A DNA stretch of 64,000 nt, taken from contig NC_035167.2 in assembly GCF_001659605.2 (NCBI RefSeq), forward strand, positions 2,666,001 through 2,730,000, given 5' to 3'. The position numbers and the translations under genes were made by a program. The notes beneath the pieces were generated by a model. That model was not told the origin of the DNA. It saw only the letters and a list, made by a program, of their open reading frames with translations, and made no database searches. This document shows positions 1-14,900 of this stretch, piece after piece (within the stretch, counting starts at the first letter, position 1; each line of letters opens with the position of its first letter). Source of the stretch: Manihot esculenta (lineage: Eukaryota; Streptophyta; Magnoliopsida; Malpighiales; Euphorbiaceae).

Positions 1-125
1 GGCCGAACTTCACTTTCGGCGGCCGAACCTGGGCTTCCCTCACTCATGCTTTCGGGGGCCTAACGTGCCTCCAAAACGCATGCACGTTCGGCGGCCGAAC
101 TTGACTTTCGGCGGCCGAACCTGGG
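1..125. repeat. GC-rich tandem repeat, 92-bp period
   Basis: The near-palindromic 14-mer TTCGGCGGCCGAAC occurs at 15-28, 87-100 and 107-120, with a degenerate copy near 51-65. The 33-bp stretch at 1-33 recurs at 93-125 with one mismatch, so this is a direct duplication with a 92-bp period cut by the window edge. Its base composition is far more GC-rich than the rest of the window, which suggests it belongs to a repeated element extending to the left, probably retroelement-derived. That origin is inference. Confidence 0.7.
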
Positions 126-870
126 TTTTTCTCCAAAGACTTTTCATGCAAAAACTCATTTAATTTCATACTTAAATCCATTAAAACATGAAAACATTTT
201 TATAAAACATGATTCTACCCTTCTAGAGGTCTCCGACATCCGAGATTCCACCGGACGGTAGGAATTCCGATACCGGAGTCTAGCCGGGTATTACACTCAT
301 CATATTAAAAGGTACATGATCATGATCTAACTTATTGTTATTATGTGAAGGCTATACGCCCAAGCTCACATTAATAAAGTAATGAAAGAAAATGAGAATG
401 TCCTTGCGAGAATCATGAAAACTCGTGAGTTGGAAGTTTAGTCAATTATTAAAAATTGAACTCATGGTGAAGACCTGATATGATTGAAACCTGTGGGAGA
501 TTAAGTGAACATGCAACTTAAAGATTTTTATCCTTAAGGCAAATCCAGTTCAGAAAAGGTTCACAGATAGAAATGCCTTTGCAAGATTGGAACAATTCAT
601 AAATTAGAAGTTAAGTCACTTGATAAAATTTCAGCCCTGATTAGCTCAAAGGCAAGAAATAAAAAACAGTATGGTTGATTCCTTAGAAAAAATTATTGGG
701 CACATGGCTTAAATATTTTATTCTTAAGTCTTTGACAAATTGAGCCAATTAGGCTTTTAACAGGTTAAGTAATTTGATAGGGAAGGAAAAATAAACAAAA
801 GCAGAAAATGAGAATTAAGTATGGACACAAATAAAATTAGATTTCATTAAACAAAGATAAAAATTACAAC
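126..870. other. Non-coding flank of the retroelement-like locus
   Basis: No convincing coding exon is visible. A GC-richer segment at about 215-295 looks like part of the same repeated element as the left edge. From about 300 onward the sequence is ordinary AT-rich DNA downstream of the minus-strand gene that ends at 871. No long terminal repeat boundary or target duplication could be recognised. Confidence 0.5.
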
Positions 871-3718
871 CTATTCTACTGAAGGAAAAATTGTCCTTAA
901 GGGACTTACATGCCTAGGTACTTCATTATCTACATTGCTATTATCTACACTACTATCTACAAATGGTACAATTTCCCCTCCTTGAGGCCCTGCATCCTCT
1001 CCCCCCTGAGGCCCAGCATCTTCGGCAGCCTCGTCGTCCTCCTCCCTCAGCTCGGCATCTGCTTCAGAAGGCCCAGCTGCAGTGCGAGGAGCTCCTTTGG
1101 GCAAGGTTCTGTCATCCTCCCCGTAAAGCACATCCTCACCATCGGAGTCTTCCTCAGCAGCTCGGAGTTCAGCCAACGGGGTGGAAGGGAAATATCTGGC
1201 ATCCCTCAAGCCTCGATTGTAACCAGAGACGAACATGTAGAAGCTCTTATTCCATAACGCCGTCTTCATCTCGCCAGAGGCTCTAAATTCCGCAAGTCGC
1301 TCCTCGCAGGCCTCAGCTATCTTGGCTTTCAGCTCAGAAGAGTCCTTATAGCTTTGAAGATGAGCTTCACAGGCCTTTTCAATCTCTTTCTTCAGCTCGG
1401 CTGACTCCTTGTACTCCCTCAGGCGCTCCTCACACTCCAGCTGGACCCTGTCTTCAGCGAGCTTTGCATCTTCGAGCAGGGCTGAGCACCTCTTCTCCAA
1501 AACTTTAACTTGTTGGCAGAGTTGCTGATTCTGAAGTTTAGACTCCTCTGCCGCCAAGGTCAAGTCTTTAACACTGTCAGCATGCTTGCTCAGCTCCTGC
1601 TCCAGAACAACCATCCGAGCCCAGGCTTCCTCCATTTGGGCCATCACAGCCTCACAATGAGCCTGAGCCCCCTCAAAATCTGCCTTTAGCAACTTGTGCT
1701 GATGCTGGACCTCCTCCTTCTGGCTCACCGCCTCGTCCCTCTCCCGCCGAATCTCCTCAAAGGAGGACAGTTGCTTCAATGCTTCATCTCGACTAATCTC
1801 AGCTGCAGCTGCCCTCCCATCAGCCCTTTTGAGGGCCTCCTTCGCATAAGTCAGCTCTGTCTGGAGGGACTTCGAGTGCTCCCGAGCTGCCGCAAGGTTG
1901 CCTCTAGCATCGCTGGTGGCAGACAGGTTCTCCTCCAGGCGCGCTTCCTGGATCCGGCGATCCACGGACTCCCGGAGAGAGTGATCGCGGACGTCTACCT
2001 CCATGAAGAGGCCCATCAGCTAGCACAGAAAGAAAAGTATTAGAATCGCAGACAACAAGAACCAAAAGAAAGAATTCAAAAGTAAGAAGCACAGCTCACC
2101 ATTAGAAGCATCTCCCTGATAGTGTCTCCGAGCTTCCCTCGAGGACGAGATCGGAACGCTGCCTGCTTTCTGGTAGAAGTGGCCAAAAGATCAGTGAGAG
2201 TAAGCAAGCGGGGTTCTGAGGCCTCTGTGACCCCGCCGAACATCCTCTCCTGCAGTATCTTTGGGACAATGCTCGCCGGAGACTGGTGAGTGATGTCCTC
2301 CTCTTTCAAAATATCGTTGTTGGGGGCATACAACAGGGGCACCACAGAAGTTTTCTCCTTCTTGAGAGGAGGCAGAGCTGGAGCTGATCTTCTAGAGGCC
2401 CGAGACCTCTTGGGGACAGGAGCCGGGGCAGACACTTCGGGAGGAGCAAGACGCTTGCTCCCGACCTTCTCTACAATGCCCTAATCATCAACGGGTCTGG
2501 GCCCCACTCCCTCGATAACAGGGGCAACCTCAAGAGGGGCCTCCTGGACACCTTCCCCAGCCGGGATAACCTCCATCCCCCCTTCCGGAGCCCTCTCTTT
2601 AGTTACGGAGGTCTCAAGCCTCTCATCGGGAACATCCCCAGAAGGCAAGGCAGAATCTGTCCTCACCAGCTCGGTGCCTTCAACTGGCTTGGAGGTGACC
2701 CTTGGAGAATTTTTCGCCCCCTCAGTAGAAGCCCATTGAGACCTGGGGGCTTGGGAGGACTGAGGAGCCGAGCTCGATCTGCTGCGGCTGGATGGCCTGG
2801 AAGACTTGCGCCACCCTTTGAGTAGTCTCTCCCACCGATCGCCCAGCTAGGAGGGCGTCCAACGCAGCATTCATGCTCTCCCTAGATAGCATGAAGTTCT
2901 TTGGGGGCTTGATCTGGTCCATTTTCACTCTGGAAGCTGCAAAAATTCAAAATCAGAACAAATTAGAACAGCCCTCAGCAAAAATCACAAAGACAAGACA
3001 AAATAGTTAAATGAAATAAAGTACCCGCGTTCTTAATATCCCGAAGATTGGAAGCAAACATGCACTTTTCGACATCATACTTCTTTTCAACAGAAGTCAG
3101 TCGAATGAACCCGACCTGCTCGGTAAGGCTCAGCTGGGGCAGGTCGTTACAACATAGAGAGACATCCTCCCAGGAGAGCGACACCTCCTAGGCCAGCCCG
3201 GAGGTCTTCTTCAGTTCGACCACTGCGAACCCCTCCACCCAGCCCTTTATCGAGTCTTTATGACCCGAGAAGATTGACAACCCCCCGCGAGGGGCAAAGT
3301 AGTAAAAACCTTGGCTTGCCTTGACTAGCCTGAAGAAAGTGATGAATAGATGCACCGTGGGTGTGAACCCCCAGCTCAGACAGACGGATTCGAAAGAAGA
3401 CATGAAGAGAATGGAATTAGGAGCCAGCATTCGAGGGGTTATCTCGAAGTACCGGAAGACCTCAATGAAGATGGGAGAGAAGGGAAAGGATAAGTCGTAT
3501 TCCTTTTGTTTAGCGAAGAAGACCAAGCTGAGGTCCTTTTGAGGGTCGATTAGACTAGAGGGAGGAGGATCGGGAAGAACGATCCTCTCATTCCGGTAAG
3601 GGGCCCGGATGTGAAAAAGGGGGGTATCCAGGTATTCCTTGGAAAAGAAGCTTCTGATGTTGGACGGGGTGATGCTAGACTCTAGATTAACAACATCAGG
3701 GAGACTAGAGCTATCCAT
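871..3718 (-). pseudogene. Retroelement-associated gene, decayed (gypsy-type transposon domain plus coiled coil)
   Basis: Three exons can be read on the minus strand: 3718-3025, 2936-2100 and 2019-871, joined by GT-AG introns that keep frame. Exon 1 starts MDSSSLPDVV and resembles the plant 'putative gypsy type transposon' domain (Pfam Transposase_28), with the FFIEVFRYFEITPRML-like core. Exon 2 is a Pro/Ser/Arg-rich linker. Exon 3 encodes a long heptad-rich coiled coil (about residues 1-250 of that exon) followed by an acidic Glu/Asp tail ending IFPSVE. Three lesions argue for a pseudogene: an in-frame TAG just before 3188, a frameshift between about 2722 and 2810, and a TAG at 2481-2483. 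No reverse transcriptase, integrase or protease is present, so this looks like an ORF carried by a non-autonomous element. Calling it gypsy-related rests on the domain name only. Confidence 0.65.
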
Positions 3719-4500
3719 GGTGAAAGGAGAGGCGTACCTGGAAAGCGGTTAGGGCAGATGTACAGAGGAAAGCGAAGAGGGCAGAGAGACGAAGCTAGCA
3801 ATGCGCACAGAGAACAGAGGAGAGCAAAAGTTCTGAGAAGACAGAGAGAATTTGAAATTTTGAAACAGCAATGAGACGAAGAGGTGTTCTGAGGAAAACT
3901 GTCCTTGGGCGGCGCGGTCATTATGATTCTCGATATTTACCCTCTCATCAGCCGTACAATAACTGACGAGAAGGTAAAGGGGCAATTGATGACCACTGAA
4001 TTTCTCCTCCTCGGTCTAGGGCCTGGCCCATAATGACAGCCCTTTACCTGAAGGCCTTTAAGCCTCCCGAATGAATCAGGTCCAGCCCGCTCATCCTTAA
4101 GACCGGGCTCCATCTAGATCTCTCAATCAGGCCGGTCCAGTCCTTTCGGCCCTAAGATTAGATCTCCCCTGGGCTCAGTCCTAATCTCATCTTCCTGCCT
4201 AGCCCGGAGGAAAGAAGGTGGCCAGCCCATTCGCCTGGTGGGTCCATCCGCTTGCGTGCCAGGGGAGAATTAAATGGCCATTACGCATGGAGCAGAGATC
4301 TGATATTCTCGTACGCCCATATCCGTATGATAGAGACAGGTGGCCCAATGGCAGTGAGGCCGTTATACGTCAACGACAGACAAAGGAAAAGAATAAAAGG
4401 AGAGAAGCATTCTCCTCTCAGACTAAGCTTACAGAACCCTTATAAAACCCTATTTTCTGGATCTCAGATCATCAAATATAAATAAATTTAAATTTGATTC
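3719..4500. other. Upstream region of the retroelement-like gene
   Basis: This stretch is GC-richer than the spacer that follows and lies immediately 5' of the minus-strand start codon at 3718. It should hold the promoter and leader of that locus. No TATA box or terminal repeat was recognised with confidence. The composition drops abruptly to AT-rich DNA at about 4470, which may mark the edge of the inserted element. Confidence 0.4.
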
Positions 4501-5356
4501 AATTAGCAAACGGTTCATTAAGATAAGTATTGAATACCTCACACTTATTCAATTAAATGAAAATCCTAATAAATTTTGTTTAAAAAAATATATATATATT
4601 TAAACTATATAATTGTAATTAAACTAGCATATTAATAAGTTAACTCGTGAACTTATAAATGAGTTTGAAGTCTTAACAAGTTAAATATCTACCGCTAATC
4701 TTAAATTTATTTGTTTATAATTGACATTACTAAAAATAAAATGATGATATGGTCGAGACGGATTTGCAATGAAAAGAAGATAAGGTGGTGATGGATGTCC
4801 ACGATAATTACTCTGACACTCGTTAATAAAGAATTTTCATTGGGAATCCCGTGATCGAAGGCGTAGAGGAAATTTGCTGGAATATTGCTGTTAATGATAA
4901 TTTTCTTATGAAGTCTCGAGTTTTGTCCGACTTGAATTCGACCTGTTGTTACATTTAATGGGTGAAATTGCATATTAATTTATCAAATTCTTATCACCTG
5001 ACCTATCACTCTGAGTGATTGATGTATAACATGAAAAATAAAAAGAAATCAAGTTAACAAAATTTTTTATTGAAGCCGAAACTCAAATAATTTCATTTGC
5101 AACATTATAAGTGCTAATAGTGTAATTCGTTCATTTGTCAATTACTATTTGTTAATAACACTGCAATTATCTCAAGTGATAGAAAAAGAATTCTACTTAT
5201 GGAGTTTAAAAGATTAAATTTATTAAATAGAATTGAAGTAAAATCAATAATTCATGAGCATAAAAAAAACAAAGTTAAAAGTATTAAATATAAGATTTAA
5301 TTAAGTAATAATTATTCTTTACCTTTCTTATTATAAAAGTGATTAATCTCAAAAAA

Positions 5357-5357
<1 letters not shown>

Positions 5358-5390
<33 letters not shown>
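5358..5390. repeat. (AT)n microsatellite
   Basis: An uninterrupted alternating AT run of about 16 units lies in the intergenic spacer. Confidence 0.9.
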
Positions 5391-5392
<2 letters not shown>

Positions 5393-6558
5393 CATGCACC
5401 AAAAGAAGCAATTAGATAAGGGATGGTGGGGAATTTTAGGAAAAGAATATGTAGGGTAGCTAAGAAGGAACCCTACAAATGAAGGTAACATGAAAAATAG
5501 ATTGATAAATTTCATTAATTTATTTATCCCATTGATGAGATTGAGCTTAGCATTTGTATTGTGGGGTGGCATTTGGTGGAATTCCATCTCATATTCAAGT
5601 GGGTTTGTCCACTCTTTGTCTTTTAGATATCATTGTCACTTCATTATAGTTTCCCCCTCTTCTCACAATATATACATTAATTATTTTTATTATTAATTAC
5701 ATTATAATTTTTAGATTTAACAAAATTTATACTTTAATTTTTATTTTTTAATAATAAATAATTTAATAGTTGAATTTTCATTTTGCTAATAAAATATTAT
5801 TTCTATTAAATTCACCACTGGTCTGATCAATCGTAATTTTATTTAATTTTATTTTATTTTTAAGAAATCTTTTAAAATATATTTTAATATTAATAAAATA
5901 TAATATTTTTAAAATCACATAATTAAAAAGTTAATAAAAATAATTATCTTTCTTAAAATATATTTTAGTATTTAATTTTTTGAACCATCTGTTTTTTTTT
6001 TTCCTTTTGATGGATGCTTATACTGTTGCCCACTGAACTTTTTTAATGAAATATATTTGTATGATAAAAAAAAAATTGAAAGGCAAGGGTAGTTGAAATT
6101 CTTTTTATTGGTATCAGCCTTGAAAATATTGTTGGTTAGTAGAGGCATCATTCCAATTTGTAGTTATTGGGTTGGAAAATTGAAAGTCCTCTCCATATAA
6201 AGTCAATGCTAAACCTAATAATAAATCAGAATAAGAATATCCACATATTCTCATTTATAATAATATTAATAATGGTTGAATTTCACGGTCACATTTAAAA
6301 AGTAATGGTAACTGATATGAGTCATAATAATTCTTTTTTTTAAATTAATTTTTAGATAAATTAGGTCTAATCTAAATTTAATATAATATCAGAGTCTCTC
6401 ATTCTATATTGGACCTCCCATAAATATGTCACAACCCAGTAAAAATTATAAACGTAAATGGATGTATTAAATACCACGTCAATTGTTGGAAGGGGTGTTT
6501 TATTGTAAAAAGGGAGAATATGCTCTTTTATATGAGTGACTCAGGTTTGATCCAAATT

Positions 6559-6583
6559 TAATAATAATAATAATAATAATAAT
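6559..6583. repeat. (TAA)n microsatellite
   Basis: About eight TAA units in a row, in the AT-rich spacer upstream of the RPL3 promoter. Confidence 0.85.
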
Positions 6584-7010
6584 TTATTATTTAATATTAT
6601 ATATATGAAATTATTTAATTTATTTATTTACTTTTGAAATAAAATTTTAATTAATTAAAAATTAGATTATTAATATTCCCAAAACAAACTTTTAAATTTA
6701 ATTTTATTTTTTATTCAACCACTCTAAAATCTTTGGACTTCAATTTATTGCCTACATAAATAAATTTCAGATCAAATAATTTTTAATTATAAAATCTGTA
6801 AAACTCTAACCGAGAATAAAATATAACCTCTCTCGTATAATGAACCATACCAGTAGATTTTTAAAAATTATATTTTCTGTATTTTAAAATTTGAGAAATT
6901 TAAATTTAAATTGGAAAGTTTAATTTCTGTTTTAAGCTTTTGATTTGATTTTAAGTGTTTTTATTTGAATAAATAATTATATTTAATGTGTATTTATATA
7001 CTAGAAATAT

Positions 7011-7670
7011 GGTGAGTATTCAGTCGATTCAGTTTAAAATCGAATCGAATAAATCAAAAATTAAAATTTTAATATTTATAAAAATTAAACTGAATCAATT
7101 TTGATTAGAAATCAAATTAAATTGAACCAATTTGATTTAGTTCGATTCGATTCGATTTGATTGATTTAAATTTTTAGTAAATTTTTTTATTTTTTATACT
7201 TTATTTTCAATATTTTAAAATTTAATTAAAATATTTTAATCTAATCTCTTTATATTATTGAAAATAATATATTATTATCGCTAATTGGTTCAGTTCAATT
7301 TTTAAAATTTTTTTTATTAAAATCCAATCGAAATAATTAAAATTTTTAAAATTAAAAATTGAAACGAATCGAAATGAATAAAAAAGTGAATTGAATTTTT
7401 AAATTAATTTAATTTGATTTGATTGATTTAAATTTTTAATAAATTTTTTATTTTTTACACTTTATTTTCAATATTTTAAAAATTAATTGAAATATTTTAA
7501 CTTAGTCTCTATATTATTATCATTAATTGGTTTAGATTGATATTTTTAATTTTTTTTATTAAATCAAACTGATCCGAAATAAATGAAATTTTTAAAATTA
7601 AAAACTAAAATAAATTAAAATAAATAAAAAAGTGAATTAAATTTTTAAATTAATTCAGTTTGATGAATTT
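7011..7670. repeat. Dispersed AT-rich repeat, internally duplicated
   Basis: Runs of alternating ATCGAA/TTCGAT-like words flank an A/T core. A block beginning near 7170 (TTTAAATTTTTAGTAAA) is repeated beginning near 7427, giving a direct duplication of about 260 bp. The first part (about 7011-7410) matches 63590-64000 in the same orientation at the far end of the window, so this is a dispersed element. The C/G-poor TTCGAT-rich ends resemble those of plant hAT-type MITEs, but no clean terminal inverted repeat or target duplication was found here. Confidence 0.6.
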
Positions 7671-7770
7671 TTTTTATTTAAATCGAAAATTGTTGGATAT
7701 GGAGGAGAGGGAAAAAAATAATGGAGAAAATGAGTGAGAAAATAATAAAAATGGGTTAAATGAAATAGTT

Positions 7771-8048
7771 TGGGCTTCTCTGAAAATAAGTTTTGGGCTC
7801 ATAAAAAGATGTTTATTTACAAAATAAAAAATTATAAAAATAAAATCAAAACCCATTAATTTCCAAAGCCCAGCTTAATTTTGATTATTGGACTGGACTA
7901 AAGAGTGCAATGGGTTAGTCTTCTCCATGCCCAATCGGCGCCGCGCAGAAAACCCTAACCCTAATCCCAAATCACCCATTCAACGGACGATAATATGCAC
8001 CAGACGCTCATCGCAGCCGCTGAATCTCGTCTGTGAACAATATAAAAA
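7771..8048 (+). promoter_or_regulatory. RPL3 promoter: site II motifs, telo-box, TATA box
   Basis: Three site II-type elements (TGGGCT at 7771-7776 and 7794-7799; AGCCCA at 7867-7872) lie upstream of a telo-box AAACCCTAA at 7950-7958, with a second overlapping ACCCTAA unit to 7964. A TATA box, TATAAAAA, is at 8041-8048. Site II plus telo-box is the established arrangement in plant ribosomal-protein and other cell-proliferation promoters, which fits the gene downstream. The transcription start, expected near 8070-8080, is inferred. Confidence 0.7.
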
Positions 8049-9059
8049 GACTGGTTAAAGTTTTCTAGTTTCTTCACTGTGTAACTGCTGCTTTTGTAGT
8101 GATACTCTCGTCTTTTATACTGTAGAGGTACTATTGTCCCATTCTGTAATCAAAATGCATTTGACTATTCAATTTTTAGCTGATTGAATCTACATGGGCT
8201 GATTTGATTTGCGGTTTTTGATTCAGTGATTGATTAGACTAGATCTGTACAGGTCTCATTAAGGAATTTGATTTTGTTTGTTTTGCAATCCTGTTACTTT
8301 GGAGATGTTTTTATGATGCCTTTGCCATGGTAAACATTTGATATTTCGCTTTGCCTGGTGGTGATATTGAAATGTCTTCCCTTTGTAAGATAATTGATGA
8401 ATAATCAAGGCTGGAGTCTCGGAAACTGCTCTTTTTGCCAGTATCCTGAAATGGGTATTTGGAAAGCAATACATTGAGCTTCGAGATTTGGCATAATTGT
8501 TTTGCCATAGGCCTTTGGTTGGGGAGCATTTCATTTTTATTTACTGAGGTTTAGTGTTGATATAAAATGTTTAAAGGTCAAGGGCCGATATTATTCTTTT
8601 TTAAATTAATCCTCCGTCTTTGGCATTGAAAAGATATTAAGATATGGTTTCTTAACATTTTGCTGATACTTCATATATATTTTTTAGGTAGTTTAAAAGT
8701 TGAAACACCTGTGTGTCGTTTGAGTATCTCATTCAGGTTTGCTTAATTTGAATGGAAGCTCATCATATTATAAACTAATTAATTTCAAAATTTTGAAATT
8801 GGCCATTCTTTTTGAGAATTTTAATCATTTTTATTGAATTCAATCTCTAGAAAATTTTATTTCAGTTGTGAACTTTGTCTGTAATAATACCTGTTTTAAT
8901 TCATTTGGTTGAGATTGCTTTATTTGGTTTTATATACACACATTAATTGATAAACAATTGTGTTTGACTTTAACCGACTTTCATTAGAAAAATATATTGC
9001 TCTTGGTTATGATTTTCCTTTCAAATTTGAACTTTATGGTTGCTGCAGTGCTACCTTGA

Positions 9060-11466
<2,407 letters not shown>

Positions 11467-11497
11467 TTTAGTAGCAAAGGAGGGATTTTAAAATAAA

Positions 11498-14400
11498 CTT
11501 CATAATTTTTTCTTCTCCTAGAGTTTGAAATTTTGAGTTTCATAATTCTGTTGGTTTGGTGGCCAGAAGTTGGTTGCTTCAATTATTACTGAACCTGTTT
11601 GTAGAATTTATAATCAAGTTAATTCTGCAATTTTAAATATATCCGCGTGTGAATGATATCAAGGCCCCAGTTTTTGTCCTTTCAAAAGGGCAAATGATGA
11701 TTTTGATGACTTTGTTACTTGTGTTTTCAGCACTGATTATGATATTAGATTCATTCCCTGGATTATGATAATGTTCATTTGGTCCAGAAATTAGTTGCTT
11801 TTGGAAAAAAATTAAAAACAAAAATCTGCTAGAAAGAAAGCACCCTTTTGATTGTTTTAGGCTCTGAATGTCTTGTAAAAATAATTTTTTATGTGGAAAA
11901 AATATTTTGTTGAAAAATAATTTATTTTATATTTATTTAATTGCAATATTCCACCATGGATTCAAGAATCTCTTTGGTTCAGAAAAGTGGCTCGTTAGAC
12001 CTACCTTGTGAGGTTCAGATTTTCCACGTATTGTTATCACAAAGCTAACCAAACTGGGAATGTCTTGGCTAATTTTATTTCTATAGTATTGCATGGCCAA
12101 GGAAGGTTAGTGCTAGGAATGTTCCACAGATTCACCCTCATTTGAATTTAAAAAAAAAAAATGTATAAAATTTTGAATTTATAATTTATGTTGAAATTCT
12201 ACTCAAAAATAAATTATAAGCTTTAAAAAATAAAGAATAAATAATAAATAAGTACAATCTAATCTGCAATCTTTGCATTTTAGTGCATTATGCATACACG
12301 TGTGTTTGAGAAGAGGCACGTGAAGCTAGTGGAGGGTCACTAGTACTGAATGACCCAGAAGTGGAAAAGCAAACTACACCTACCATGTTTCAATAATTTT
12401 CTTCAAAAAATACTTTAATATAATTTTTATTGATTAAATTTTTTAAATGTTTTTTTATAAAACAAACTGACCCCAAATCTATCTATTAAATCTTCAATTA
12501 TTTTAATTTAATATAATTTCTATTATTTAAATACTTATATTGAGAGAAATTTTTTATTTAAAATATAGCAAGGGACTAAAAAATAAGTAGAAAAAATATA
12601 AAAACTAACTAATATATTTTTTGTTCTAAAAGAATTAATATATTTTTTAAATAGAATGATTTAATAATTAATCTTCGACAAAATTAAATTTTAAATAAAT
12701 AGAACAGCAACATAGAAACTAAGTAAGAACAAAAACACTAAATAATTAATTTTATTAAATATAAAAATTAAATAATAATTTTTCATTTTACCATATGATT
12801 AATATAATTTGAAATTTTGAGAGATTATATAAAAAAAACATGTAAATTTTATTTTTTAAAGTGAGGTTTTGTTTTTAGGTTTTCAAATTCACCAATTTGA
12901 TTATTTGAGAAAAAAACATTTCATTTCCTTTCTAAATAATAAAAAAATAAAAAATAAAAAAAACATTAATTTAAAAAAAGAAAACTTACCTTAAGAAAAA
13001 TTTGCTTTATTCTGTCTCCTCCAAGGCTCCAAAGGCAGTGCAAGTTGAAAACTAATTGGTAAGAGTATATGATTCTTTACAGAGACATTCAATTCCAACT
13101 CTAACCCTAAAATTAAAAACTTCGTCAATGAAAATTAAGAATATTTCGACCTTTTTTATTATTATTATAAAAATATTTCATTCGCATAATTTAGAATGAT
13201 TTATTTTATAAAATGAGAATTTAATTAAATTTTTATAAAATTATATATAATCTTATTTTTTAAATATATTTTTATGATAAATAATTAAATTTTTTTATTT
13301 TAATTATTATTATTTTTAAAAAAAAGGTTGGAGAATTGTTAGAAAAGCAAAGGGGGTTTGCTTGAGATGGAGACTTGGATAGAAAAAGGGCGAGAAAAGA
13401 CCGACAACAGAAAAGGACGGAAATATATGCTTTCTTCTTATCATGGGACCCTTTTCTCTTTTGCAAAATGTCTTGCACGTAAATTCAAAAACCAATTACC
13501 TCTCTTTAAAATTAGAAAAATTTATTATTTAATTCATATATTACAGAAAAAATAATTAATAAATTTTTTAAAATTTAAATATTTTAATTATTTTTAAAAT
13601 TTAAAAAATCAAATAATAAAATTTTTATATTATAAAAATTAAATGATAAATTTTTCGAATGCTGCACTCACATATTTAGTCTGTTGATAAGTGTATCTGA
13701 TTAAATTTGAGACATTTCAGCTTTTACTCTCGTAATTTTCAATTTTCATTTTAAAAAAATATTTTTTTTGAATGCTAACGAAGAAATATCAAAATGCTAA
13801 GTGATTTTTTTTTTTTTTTTATAAATTAGAAGCTAAATTATGCATTTAGCTAATGGAATATTTAGATATCTTTATGGAAAGAAATCTGAATTTAGATATG
13901 AGAAAATATTTATTATCTCTTAAATAAATAAATGAAATCCAAAGCAAGATCAAAAGAATGATGCCCCCTTTCAAACATGAGGATTCTGGTGGGATTTAGG
14001 GTTAGATAGGCTTTCCTATCATTCTTAGACAAGTTGATTCTCATGTTGACAAAAGAGTCCCATTCAATGTTTTTTTTTAGGTAAAAGAGCCTCTAGTCTC
14101 CTCTCTCTTTCTTGGTTTTTTTTTTAATAGACTACAATTTAATCCCTATAATTGAATCAAATTTATATATTAATCCTTATATTTTTACAAAATAACCGTT
14201 TAATCTTTATAATTTTAAAAATTAATAAATTAGTCCCTATAAAGTATTTTATTCACAATTTAATCCTTATAATTTTACACATTCAACCAATTTATTCCTT
14301 ATAGTTTAAATACATACAATAAGTTAATCCCTACATGATACAATAACAGTGATTTAACTATTTTTTCATGTGAGGGTTTTATAGTTTTCTTTTCTTCTTT

Positions 14401-14900
14401 TTTTTTTTCTTTTTAAATTACAAGAATTAAATAGTTTATTTTTAAAATATAGAGCTAGTTTATATATTTTATTAAACTGTAAGAACTAAATTATAATTTT
14501 TTATTTTATAAAAAATTAAAAAATTTATTATATAGTCCTGAAATATGGATAAACTTATTAATTTATTTATAATTTAAAAAATATATTAAAATATACTTAA
14601 AATTTTAAAAAATTTATTAATTAATTATTTTATTAAATTTTATCGTTAAATATTTTATTATTTAATTTTTGTGATATTTTAAAATTTATTAATTAAATTT
14701 TTAATTTTATAAAAATATTAACTAATTTATCTGTTCATATTAAATATATTTTTAACTTTTCCATAAAAAATATTAACAGAAAATTTAATAGCAAACTTTT
14801 TAAAATTTTTTAATTTATTTTTTAAAATCGATAAACTAATTATTAAATAAAAATTTTCCAAAATATTAATCACTACTCTTTGCTTCATTTCTGTTCTGTA
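11498..14900. other. AT-rich intergenic spacer
   Basis: No supported gene. The stretch after the RPL3 3' end is low-complexity A/T sequence. From about 14120 to 14870 there are many copies of words such as TTTAATCCCTATAATTT and ATTAATAAATT, in both orientations, typical of an old MITE-like family also seen near 13550, 19640 and 38800. Confidence 0.55.
14120..14870. repeat. Degenerate AT-rich MITE-like repeat cluster
   Basis: Short words built on 'TTAATCCCTATAATTTTA' recur several times between about 14135 and 14340, then related 'AAATTTATTAATTAA' words to about 14870. Similar sequence is present at 13540-13650, 19640-19740 and 38760-39080. No terminal boundaries could be set. Confidence 0.45.

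Larger units (their letters stand above)
4501..7010. other. AT-rich intergenic spacer with microsatellites
   Basis: I see no supported gene here. The spacer contains an (AT)n run at about 5358-5390 and an (AAT)n run at about 6559-6583. The rest is low-complexity A/T sequence with short open frames that lack codon structure or family resemblance. Confidence 0.6.

Noticed and set aside
7950..7964. CCCTAA repeats that could be interstitial telomere sequence
   Set aside because: Only two overlapping units are present, in the promoter of a ribosomal-protein gene beside site II motifs. A telo-box is the simpler explanation.
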